Below, piece by piece: positions 9,003 through 16,482 of a stretch of 64,000 nt of DNA. Made by a program: the position numbers and the translations under genes. This stretch comes from CALMRE01 sp964412895 (GTDB taxonomy: Bacteria > UBP6 > UBA1177 > JAKLFG01), in contig CAYPQK010000001.1 in the NCBI GenBank assembly GCA_964412895.1, positions 1 to 64,000 on the forward strand, given 5' to 3'. The number at the start of each line of letters is the position of its first letter. Position 1 is the first letter of the stretch. The notes under the pieces were generated by a model that saw nothing but the letters and a program-made list of their open reading frames with translations, was not told the DNA's origin and searched no databases.

Positions 9003-9487
9003 GTTATGATACTCCTGCGTGTCATGTCGAAGATCTCTATTTTTGTCACCGCGCCTTTGTTCAGCGAGATGAGCGCATAGGTCTGTTTTCCGTTGATGCC
9101 GGCGCGACCCAGAGAACCGGGATTGAGGTAAAGGACGCCCTCTTTTTCGCAGACGAGCGGTTCATGGGTGTGGCCGAAGATGACCACGCGCGGCCGGTAG
9201 GCGGCGAGTTCCGCGGCGTTCGATGCCATGATGCGGTGCGGCGCGGTGAGGTTGTGGACCAGAAAGAAGCGGACGCCGTCGATGTCGGCCCGGATGGTCT
9301 CGGGGAGATCGCGCAGGGTCGCGTCGGTGTTGCCGCGGACCGCGTGAACGGTGTCGAAACAGTGGAGAAAGGTAAGCGTCCGATCATCGCCGATGTCGCC
9401 GGCGTGAAGCACCGTGTCGGCCGGGATATCGCAGATCCAGTCGGGGAGCGTCCCGTGCGTATCCGAAATGACAAGCACCCTTTTCAT
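8990..9487 (-). CDS. MJ0936/YfcE-type metallophosphodiesterase
   Basis: A 165-residue calcineurin-like phosphoesterase. The di-metal motifs are all visible: VISDTHG, LHAGDIGD, VRGNTD, FLVHN and IFGHTHEP, followed by LNPGSLGR, typical of the YfcE/MJ0936 group that hydrolyses phosphodiesters. The ATG at 9487 is preferred over an in-frame TTG at 9493 because GGGAGG lies 9 bases from the ATG and only 3 from the TTG. It is the first gene of the DUF4810-DUF799 operon; the physiological substrate is not predictable. Confidence 0.88.
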   Translation of the reverse strand: MKRVLVISDTHGTLPDWICDIPADTVLHAGDIGDDRTLTFLHCFDTVHAVRGNTDATLRDLPETIRADIDGVRFFLVHNLTAPHRIMASNAAELAAYRPRVVIFGHTHEPLVCEKEGVLYLNPGSLGRAGINGKQTYALISLNKGAVTKIEIFDMTRRSIITWPD

Positions 9488-9513
9488 AGACAAAAACCTC
9501 CCGCAGCGACGCG

Positions 9514-9542
9514 ACTATAACACGCGGCGGCGCACAAGTCAA
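9514..9542 (-). promoter_or_regulatory. Promoter of the phosphodiesterase operon
   Basis: Minus strand: TTGACT (9542-9537), a 17-bp spacer, TATAGT (9519-9514), about 26 bases before the ATG at 9487. Confidence 0.6.
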
Positions 9543-9579
9543 ACCGACCGGAAAGGTTATGGGGGAGGCGAAGGAGGGG

Positions 9580-11331
9580 TCAGTCTTCGGCTGATACCGC
9601 GGGCGCTTCCTTCTCTTTTTCCATCATGTCGAGGAAGGCTTTGCCGGTCTCGGGACAGAACTGTTTGCCGAGATTCTCGCGGATTATCTGGAGCGCGTCC
9701 TCCCGCTGAAGCGCCTTGCGGTACGGGCGGTCGGAGGTGATGGCATCGTAGGTATCGGCGATGGCGATGATGCGCGCGCCCAGCGGTATCTTATCGCCCT
9801 TTATCATCGAGGGATAGCCGCGGCCGTCCCACCGTTCGTGGTGGAAGAGGATGAGCGGCACGATGGTCTCGAGCAGTTTCAGCGGCCGCAGTATCTCGGC
9901 GCCGATGATGGCGTGTTCCTGTATCTTCGCGTACTCTTCGTCCGAGAGGCGTCCCGGCTTGAGCAGGATGTCGTCGCGCACGCCGATCTTGCCCACATCG
10001 TGGAGGTTGGCGCCGATCTCAAGGTCGTTAAGGGCGTACGACGACAGGCCGAGGAATTTGCCCAGCCGCGCCGAGTAGTCGCTCACCCGCTGGGTATGGC
10101 CTTTGGTGTACTGGTCGCGCGCCTCGAGCGCCGTGATGAGCGACTTTATCGTCGAGAGCATATACTCATATTCTTTCTGGTAGATGTTGTACTTCTCAAG
10201 CAGTAGCTGCTCGACGACGATGATGAGCTTCTCGACATCGAACGGCTTGATGAAATAGCGCGAGATACCGAGTTTCTCTCCCCGCTTGATGTCGCTACGC
10301 TTGTCGCGTGTGCTCATCATGATCAGCGAGGTCTCCTTGAGATCGGGATTTTCGCGTACCTGTTTAGCCAGATCGTAGCCGTTGAGATTGGGCATCTCGA
10401 TGTCGGTGATGATGATGTCGGGCCGTTCGCGCACCGCCAGCGCGTAGGCCTCCCGGCCGTCGGCGGCGTGAATGACATTCAGGCTGTTCTTGAGGAGGGC
10501 GTGGCTGATGATCTCGCTCGACACCTTGCTGTCGTCGACCAGCAGGATCTTATTGCGCCGCTTGCGGTCGAGCACCGAGAAATATTCGTCGATCTTGTGG
10601 TTGAGTTCGTCGGTGGTGGTCGGCTTGGTCAGGTAGTCGTCGGCGCCGATGTCGAAGGCGGTGTCGATATCGACCGGCTTTTTCTTGTTCGACAGAATGA
10701 TGACCGGGATGTACCGCCCCCGGTTGTTCTCCTTGATCTTTTTGCAGAGCTGGAGGCCGTCCATTCCCGGCATTTCGATGTCGGTGATGACGAGGTTGGG
10801 CAGGTGCTCCTGATAGAGCTCCCACGCCTCGTTCCCGTCGGCGGCGATATAAACCGCCACCCCTTCGCGGTCGGCAAGCGTGCGGCGGAAAAAGTGACGC
10901 ATGACGGCGCTGTCGTCGGCGAAGAGGATGGAGCGGTGCCCCTCGATGGCCTCGCTGACCGGCTTGTCGGGAGAATGGGAGGCGATGAGCTTCTCGAACT
11001 TCCGGGTGAAGTCGTGTTTGTCGTAGAAGAAGATGTCCTCTCCCTTTTTTCCCATGCGGGAAAGGCGCTCGACGGTATCGCGGTCGTCCTTCAGGAAAAA
11101 AACGATGATGGGAGCCGCAGTAAGGGCGCGGACCTGCGACACCAACTCTTCGACCGGCATATTATAATATTGATGCTGAAGCAGTACCAGGTCGGGCTTG
11201 AACTGCACCACATGCTTCTCGATGGTCTCCTTGTGCGGGACGATGAACAAATAATCGAGTCCCTGCGCCAGATAAAATTTATTCAAGAATATCTTGAGTA
11301 GATTGAGGTCGATGATGTTTAAAATCTTCAC
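9580..11331 (-). CDS. Three-receiver HD-GYP cyclic di-GMP phosphodiesterase
   Basis: A 583-residue soluble regulator. Residues 1-115 are a degenerate receiver (LLQH where the phospho-Asp motif should be). Residues about 133-250 and 262-380 are two intact receivers, each with ADDS/VDDS acid pockets and phospho-Asp in ITDIEMPGMD and ITDIEMPNLN, and conserved Lys in LTKP and IKPF. Residues about 390-565 are an HD-GYP domain with HTQRV, the NLHDVGKIG HD motif, and HHERWDGRGYP, the hallmark of c-di-GMP hydrolases. The start is a GTG with GAGGA seven bases upstream. It probably lowers c-di-GMP on phosphorylation; no cognate kinase is adjacent. Confidence 0.9.
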   Translation of the reverse strand: MKILNIIDLNLLKIFLNKFYLAQGLDYLFIVPHKETIEKHVVQFKPDLVLLQHQYYNMPVEELVSQVRALTAAPIIVFFLKDDRDTVERLSRMGKKGEDIFFYDKHDFTRKFEKLIASHSPDKPVSEAIEGHRSILFADDSAVMRHFFRRTLADREGVAVYIAADGNEAWELYQEHLPNLVITDIEMPGMDGLQLCKKIKENNRGRYIPVIILSNKKKPVDIDTAFDIGADDYLTKPTTTDELNHKIDEYFSVLDRKRRNKILLVDDSKVSSEIISHALLKNSLNVIHAADGREAYALAVRERPDIIITDIEMPNLNGYDLAKQVRENPDLKETSLIMMSTRDKRSDIKRGEKLGISRYFIKPFDVEKLIIVVEQLLLEKYNIYQKEYEYMLSTIKSLITALEARDQYTKGHTQRVSDYSARLGKFLGLSSYALNDLEIGANLHDVGKIGVRDDILLKPGRLSDEEYAKIQEHAIIGAEILRPLKLLETIVPLILFHHERWDGRGYPSMIKGDKIPLGARIIAIADTYDAITSDRPYRKALQREDALQIIRENLGKQFCPETGKAFLDMMEKEKEAPAVSAED

Positions 11332-11359
11332 CCGGGGGTCCTCGCTCGATAACGGTGAC

Positions 11360-11387
11360 AGTATAGCAAAAAAATGTCTTCGCGCAA
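11360..11387 (-). promoter_or_regulatory. Promoter of the HD-GYP regulator
   Basis: Minus strand: TTGCGC (11387-11382), a 16-bp spacer, TATACT (11365-11360), about 29 bases upstream of the GTG start. Confidence 0.5.
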
Positions 11388-11480
11388 GAAGAAATATCGG
11401 TTCCCGGCAAGTTTTTTCCGTTCGACAAGCACACCATCATCAAAAAGTAATCGTATCATATTTCTTTGTAGAGACGGCAC

Positions 11481-11508
11481 TTTACAAACGATGTGGTTTG
11501 AATACAAT
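11481..11508 (+). promoter_or_regulatory. Promoter of the vWA lipoprotein
   Basis: TTTACA (11481-11486), a 16-bp spacer, TACAAT (11503-11508), 33 bases before the start at 11541. Confidence 0.6.
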
Positions 11509-11540
11509 CAACGCGTCACCGGATCGATACGGAGGTGCCG

Positions 11541-13547
11541 ATGAGACGGACGGAAAAATATTTCCTTTTTGAATGCATCATGGCGCTTGCGTTCTTGGCG
11601 GGCGCCTGTTCCGGCGAAAAAGCGGACAAGGAAGGCGATATCGCCGACGCCGATGCGAGTGATGCGCTGGTGACGCCCGACGCCGACGAGAAGGTGCTGC
11701 CGGAACAGGAAAAGGACGAAAAGGACATAAGCGACATAAAGGACGAAATGGTTGATGAAGACGGCGCCGTCTTTGATGATGTCCTCGCCGAAGGCGACCC
11801 TGAGCCTGTCGAAGGGGATGAGTCCACTGAGGCTACAGTGTCCGACACGGACGAACTGTTCTTCGACGAAGATCAGACCGATCAGTCTGATCCGACCGAT
11901 CAGTCCGACGAAATTATCCCCGACGCCGATGAGCCGGTCGACGATACGCCGGTCGACGATGACGACACCGTTATCCCCGATGTCGATGTCGACGATTGGG
12001 CGCTCCTTGACAACGACGGCGACGGCATCGCCAACGAACTGGAGGGCGATGGCGACTTTGACGGCGACGGTACCCCCAACTGGCTCGACACCGATTCGGA
12101 TAACGACGGGATACTCGACAGTGTGGAAAAAGGCTCCGGCATGACGCCGGTCGATTCGGACGGCGACGGCTACGCCGATGTGGTCGACAACGACTCCGAC
12201 AACGACGGACTTTCGGACGCCACCGAAAACACCATCGGCACCGATCCGACCGACGACGACAGCGACGACGACGGCATCACCGACCTTGCCGAACATGCCT
12301 ACGGATCAAATCCGCTCGATCCGCTCGATGTCATCCCGCCCGAAGATTTCTATGTCATTTTGCCGTGGGATGCGACGGCCGATGAGGTGCGCTACCTCGA
12401 CTTCCACACCGACATCGTCAAGGCCGACATCCTGTTCCTCGTCGATCTCTCCGGCTCGATGGGGGAAGAGATAACGAACCTCAAGACCGGCATCACCGAT
12501 GTCATCATCGACGGCGTTGCGGCGCAGATAAATGACGCCGCCTTCGGGCTGGCCACCTTCGACGATTTTCGTGGCATCAACAACAACGCCACCTATCCGA
12601 GTTTCGACGACCACATCCACCAGATAAAACAACCGGTCACCACCGCGCAGGCCGATATCGAGGCGGCGGTGGCGGCGCTCGGCTATCTCTCCAACGGTGG
12701 ACAGGAACCGCAGATAGAGTCGCTCTACCAGTCGGCGACCGGTGAAGGGTTCGACGGCAAATTCGACTACCTCTATAATAATCCCCCCAACCATTACCCC
12801 GACACCTTCTATCCGCACATTGCCTCTGCCGCCTGTTCGGGCGAAGAGGGGAGCATCGGCGGCGCCTGCTTCCGTGAACTGGCGATGCCGATCTTCATCA
12901 TGATGTCGGACGAGGCCTTCACCTCGTGGATATTCAACACCGACTATTTCGTGTGGGACGCCGATCCGCAGTACGATCAGCCGCACACCCGCGATCAGGC
13001 GATCGCCGCGATGAATGCGGTGAACGCAAAGTTCATCGGCATCAATTCGTTCGTCTCGGCCGGGTGGAATGTTTCGCCCGAGGTTGATTTCAAGGCGGTC
13101 GGCACCGGCACCGGTTCGGTCGATGCGCTGGGGAATCCGTTCTACTACGATGTCGGCGGCGACGGGTCGGCCTTCTCGACGCAGATAGTCGACGCGATAC
13201 TGGAGCTGACGCACAATGTGAAGCTCGATGTCGCGACGCAGAACGAATCGGTCGCCAACCCGCAGAGCATCGACACGACGCAGTTCATCACCTCGGTGGT
13301 GCCCCATCTGCCGCTGCCGGGGAACGGCTACGACACCAAGGACCTCGTCTCGTTCTACGGCGTCAAGCCGGGGACGCTCATCACCTTCGCGGTGACCTTC
13401 CGCAACGATATCTTCGAACCGCAGGACATGGAGGCGACGCTCTTCACGGCGTGGATACATGTCATCGGCGAGGGGACGCTCCTCGACTCGCGACAGGTGT
13501 TCATCATCGTACCGGGCATTATTCCGCAGGGCTCCGGCGGGGAATAG
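11541..13547 (+). CDS. Asp-rich lipoprotein with calcium-type repeats and a von Willebrand A domain
   Basis: A 668-residue surface lipoprotein. The ATG at 11541 has GGAGG 5 bases upstream. The signal peptide ends LAFLAGAC (lipobox). Residues about 25-155 are an extremely acidic, low-complexity linker. Residues about 155-255 carry thrombospondin-type-3-like repeats such as DNDGDGIANE, DSDNDGILDS and DNDSDNDGLSDA, likely to bind calcium. A vWA domain follows, with the MIDAS motif DLSGS in ILFLVDLSGSMGEE and later MMSDEAF. vWA domains mediate metal-dependent protein adhesion. A 19-base repeat-like element is embedded in the linker (see findings). It is monocistronic. Confidence 0.8.
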   Translation: MRRTEKYFLFECIMALAFLAGACSGEKADKEGDIADADASDALVTPDADEKVLPEQEKDEKDISDIKDEMVDEDGAVFDDVLAEGDPEPVEGDESTEATVSDTDELFFDEDQTDQSDPTDQSDEIIPDADEPVDDTPVDDDDTVIPDVDVDDWALLDNDGDGIANELEGDGDFDGDGTPNWLDTDSDNDGILDSVEKGSGMTPVDSDGDGYADVVDNDSDNDGLSDATENTIGTDPTDDDSDDDGITDLAEHAYGSNPLDPLDVIPPEDFYVILPWDATADEVRYLDFHTDIVKADILFLVDLSGSMGEEITNLKTGITDVIIDGVAAQINDAAFGLATFDDFRGINNNATYPSFDDHIHQIKQPVTTAQADIEAAVAALGYLSNGGQEPQIESLYQSATGEGFDGKFDYLYNNPPNHYPDTFYPHIASAACSGEEGSIGGACFRELAMPIFIMMSDEAFTSWIFNTDYFVWDADPQYDQPHTRDQAIAAMNAVNAKFIGINSFVSAGWNVSPEVDFKAVGTGTGSVDALGNPFYYDVGGDGSAFSTQIVDAILELTHNVKLDVATQNESVANPQSIDTTQFITSVVPHLPLPGNGYDTKDLVSFYGVKPGTLITFAVTFRNDIFEPQDMEATLFTAWIHVIGEGTLLDSRQVFIIVPGIIPQGSGGE

Positions 13548-13616
13548 GCCCCGCTTCGTAGTCGTTCAGATAAAATTTTTAGCGGTCTGCACTACACGCC
13601 GGAAGATGTTTTGGCG

Positions 13617-13646
13617 AAAAAAAACCCCTCCCGTTGCCGGGAGGGG
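13617..13646 (-). terminator. Rho-independent terminator of the HU-family gene
   Basis: A perfect 9-bp stem, CCCCTCCCG (13625-13633) with CGGGAGGGG (13638-13646), around a TTGC loop. On the minus strand it is followed by eight T (13624-13617). It lies 28 bases after the stop of the HU-like gene. Confidence 0.9.
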
Positions 13647-13673
13647 GCGAAAACGGCTTCGAGGAACTGACGA

Positions 13674-13982
13674 TTACAGTTCTTTCTTGAAGCTCGGGGT
13701 GGGACGGAAGCCGACGGTCTTGGAGGCCTTGATCTTGATCTCCTTGCCGGTCTGCGGGTTGCGGCCCATGCGCGCCTTGCGGTTCGACACCTTGAAGGTA
13801 CCGATGCCGTTAAGGTTGAGCTTGTTCTCGGCCGAGATGGTGTCCTTCATGATCTGAACGAACACATCATACACCTTCTTGGTCTGCTCATTGGTCAGGT
13901 TCACATGCTTGGCAAGGCCGTCTTTCATGACCTTAAGGAAAGCAGTCTTCGTCTTCGCGACCATCGTCATCTTCTTCGCCAT
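13674..13982 (-). CDS. HU/IHF-family DNA-binding protein
   Basis: A 102-residue histone-like protein. The core matches HU: an N-terminal helical pair, NLNGIGTFKV, then RKARMGRNPQTGKEI with the DNA-minor-groove arm RNPQTG, and KTVGFRPTPSFKK at the C-terminus. It bends and compacts DNA as a dimer. The first ~10 residues (MAKKMTMVAKT) are a basic extension compared with classical HU (about 90 residues). The ATG at 13982 sits 8 bases after GGGGAG; a GTG three codons upstream overlaps that site and is rejected. It has its own promoter and terminator, so a single-gene unit. Confidence 0.9.
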   Translation of the reverse strand: MAKKMTMVAKTKTAFLKVMKDGLAKHVNLTNEQTKKVYDVFVQIMKDTISAENKLNLNGIGTFKVSNRKARMGRNPQTGKEIKIKASKTVGFRPTPSFKKEL

Positions 13983-14277
13983 GATTTTCACTCCCCAGTG
14001 AAAAGTTACTAAACAACACAGCCATTATTAATAAAGGAAAAAGCAAAGTCAACAAAAAAATGCAAAAAAAGTGAAAAAAGTTCTTTAATGTAGGGCGGTT
14101 CCCCGATTCGTATATTTTTTTGTAAGAAAAAACCTGCTAAAAATCGGCATAATTTGCCATTCGAAACCTTTTATCCGATTGTTTTCAGTAAGTTGTCAAT
14201 AGCATTGTTTTGGGGAGGCCAAACTACCGGCCTTTCCAAGAGTGAAACATTGACCGCAGGGCTGATTTACGCCCTAT
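13983..14277. other. AT-rich intergenic stretch between HU-like gene and U32 peptidase
   Basis: 295 bases without a credible gene. The end next to the HU-like gene holds its promoter; the rest has A/T runs and an imperfect inverted repeat around 14214-14240 (AGGCC ... GGCCT). No RNA family is recognised. Confidence 0.4.
14025..14052 (-). promoter_or_regulatory. Promoter of the HU-family gene
   Basis: Minus strand: TTGACT (14052-14047), a 16-bp spacer, TAATAA (14030-14025), in a very AT-rich surrounding as expected for a strongly expressed nucleoid protein gene. Confidence 0.55.
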
Positions 14278-16482
14278 TCAGGGTGTCGGAGTGCTAAAAA
14301 GCCACGAAAGACCGCTTTTGGTCAGCACACGGTAGTGTCTTCCCTGATTCTCGATGTGGGCGACACCCTCATGGGAACAGCCCGCGGGGCAGGTGCCGCC
14401 AGCGATGCTTTTGAGGGTGCAGACGCGCGAGATGAAGAGCGGCGGGTTGAAGGCAGGACCCGTTCCGAGCAGAGGCAGAGGATAGTTGCTGTCGTCGAGA
14501 GGCCGTCCCTCCTCTATCCAGCGGTACCCGAAGAGGATCCGGTCGCCGAGAAAGTCCTGACAGAACGGTATGGTGTAGCAGTTGGCGACATAACAGAATA
14601 TGTCGAGGAAAAAGAAAACATCAGTCCGGACCGCTATTTCACGGCAGAGAGGGAGGTGGCCGATGTTGTTGATTCCCAGTACTACCGGGCCATCGACGGT
14701 ATCGAGAAAAGAGGTCAGCGTGGCAAAGTATCTCTCTTCATCAGCTACGAACGGCATGAGCGGGATGACGGTCGCACCGTCGCTGAAAAAGTTGGCGCGG
14801 TCGTGCAGTGCGGAGATGTCCGCGAAAGGCAGTTCTTTCGTAAGGTTACCGTTTATTGTATGCTTTGGCGAAAACCGGGTCCGGTCAGCGGCAAAAGAGA
14901 GCAGAGTATCGAACTTTTTTGGAGAAATATTACGCGGCATAGGGGCGGTCGCGACCCTCTCCGCCATGTTCCGCGTCTCTTCTTTCAGGGAACTGTCGAG
15001 CGTCTGGAAAAAGGCGTTCTTAAGCCGTTTGAGGCGTGACGGCGGAACGAATATCCGTTCCGGTAGTGCGGGATCGTTCTCCCGTTTAAAAGTGACTGTA
15101 GCGGGGATAAAACACGATTCTCCCGATTCGAAAACAAGCGGCTCGAAAATAGCGGCGAGGTCATCGCCATGGGCGGGAGAAATATCAACAGGTTCAATAT
15201 GTTGTACGCAAACAGGACCTAATTCGGCCGAAATGGTGAGTTCTTTTGCCCCGGCGCGGACCGTCACCGCGATGGGCCGTTTCCACGGACGGTAACTGCC
15301 GGGAACGATCACCTTGAGATCGAGCGAACGCGAACTGACGAGGAATATCTGCGTACCGACGGCGGGCGACACCTCGGCGGCGATGGCGACTGTCTCTCCG
15401 GCGCGGGCGGTACGCCGCGGCCTTCCGGCGGCGTCGAATAGTTCACGCAGAGAGAAAACGACCGGTTCGCGGCCATCTCGCGTGAAGAACTGCAGGCCGT
15501 CGCGCAGGCCGATGGAGTGGGCGATGGTGAGGGTACAGCGACCGTTGCCGCTCCCCGTTACGGTGCCGAGGAGGAGTCCGCGGTGTCCCGGGAAGAGGGT
15601 GTCGGTGAGCGGCGATCCGTTATTAAGAAGATGTCCTTTGCTCGGCGAGCGCGAGAAGATGATGCGGGCGGCGGTGCGCGCTTCGTCCGCCGGCGTACCA
15701 TCGAGAATGGCGCGGTAGAGCCGCGCGGTGTGGTAGACATACTCGGGCGATTTCATCCGTCCTTCGATCTTGAGGCCGTCGATGCCGAGGTCGCGGAGGC
15801 GCCGGACATCGTCGTCGAGCGCGAGGTCGCGGCAGGAGAACCAGTGACCGGCACGGTGGTCGTGCGAGAAATAGCTGCGGCAGATCTGGGCGCAGGCGCC
15901 ACGGTTGCCGGAACGGCCGAGCGTGAGGCCCGAAGCGAGACACTGTCCCGAGACGCTGTAGCAGAGGGCGCCGTGGATGAATACCTCGAGTTCGATGTCG
16001 GGATGGGCGGCGCGGATGCGGGCTATCGTGTCGAGGTCGAGTTCGCGGGCAAGGATGACGCGGCGGAAGCCCGCCTCCTTGAGAGCCGCGCCGCCGCTAC
16101 TGGTATGGGCCGCAAGCTGGGTGGAGGCGTGGAGTGGCAGCGACGGAAAATATTTGCGGACGATGCGGGCGACGCCAAGGTCCTGCACGATGAGGCCGTC
16201 TATCTGCAAAAGGTCGAGAAGCGCGAGGGTGTCGACGAGTTCCGGCAGTTCGTCGTTGGTGACGAGCGTATTGACGGCAGCATAGAGTTTCTTCCCCTGC
16301 TGGGCGGCCATCGTTTTAAGGCGGCGCAAAGAATCGGTATCGAAGTTGGCGGCGGCCTGCCGCGCCGAAAAGCGCGAAAGTCCGAAGTAGACGGCATCGG
16401 CGCCTCCCGCGAAGGCGTAGTGGGCGGCGGCAAACGAACCGGCGGGGCTCAGCAATTCCGGGCGGAACGGGGTATCGCTCAT
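14278..16482 (-). CDS. U32-family peptidase / RlhA-like protein
   Basis: A 734-residue protein of the U32 ('collagenase') family. The N-terminal half has the family path ELLSPAGSFAAAHYAFAGGADAVYFGL, then ASTQLAAHTSSG, VILARELDLDTIARI, the signature EVFIHGALCYSVSGQCLASGL, GNRGACAQICR and GLKIEGRMKSPEYVY. The Cys residues of the signature are ligands of an iron-sulfur cluster in relatives (RlhA, UbiU/V, TrhP), many of which hydroxylate RNA or cofactors rather than degrade protein. The C-terminal half has further Cys (GGTCPAGCSHEG). The start overlaps the end of the S9 peptidase gene (ATGA), making it the last gene of that operon. The exact substrate cannot be told. Confidence 0.85.
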   Translation of the reverse strand: MSDTPFRPELLSPAGSFAAAHYAFAGGADAVYFGLSRFSARQAAANFDTDSLRRLKTMAAQQGKKLYAAVNTLVTNDELPELVDTLALLDLLQIDGLIVQDLGVARIVRKYFPSLPLHASTQLAAHTSSGGAALKEAGFRRVILARELDLDTIARIRAAHPDIELEVFIHGALCYSVSGQCLASGLTLGRSGNRGACAQICRSYFSHDHRAGHWFSCRDLALDDDVRRLRDLGIDGLKIEGRMKSPEYVYHTARLYRAILDGTPADEARTAARIIFSRSPSKGHLLNNGSPLTDTLFPGHRGLLLGTVTGSGNGRCTLTIAHSIGLRDGLQFFTRDGREPVVFSLRELFDAAGRPRRTARAGETVAIAAEVSPAVGTQIFLVSSRSLDLKVIVPGSYRPWKRPIAVTVRAGAKELTISAELGPVCVQHIEPVDISPAHGDDLAAIFEPLVFESGESCFIPATVTFKRENDPALPERIFVPPSRLKRLKNAFFQTLDSSLKEETRNMAERVATAPMPRNISPKKFDTLLSFAADRTRFSPKHTINGNLTKELPFADISALHDRANFFSDGATVIPLMPFVADEERYFATLTSFLDTVDGPVVLGINNIGHLPLCREIAVRTDVFFFLDIFCYVANCYTIPFCQDFLGDRILFGYRWIEEGRPLDDSNYPLPLLGTGPAFNPPLFISRVCTLKSIAGGTCPAGCSHEGVAHIENQGRHYRVLTKSGLSWLFSTPTP

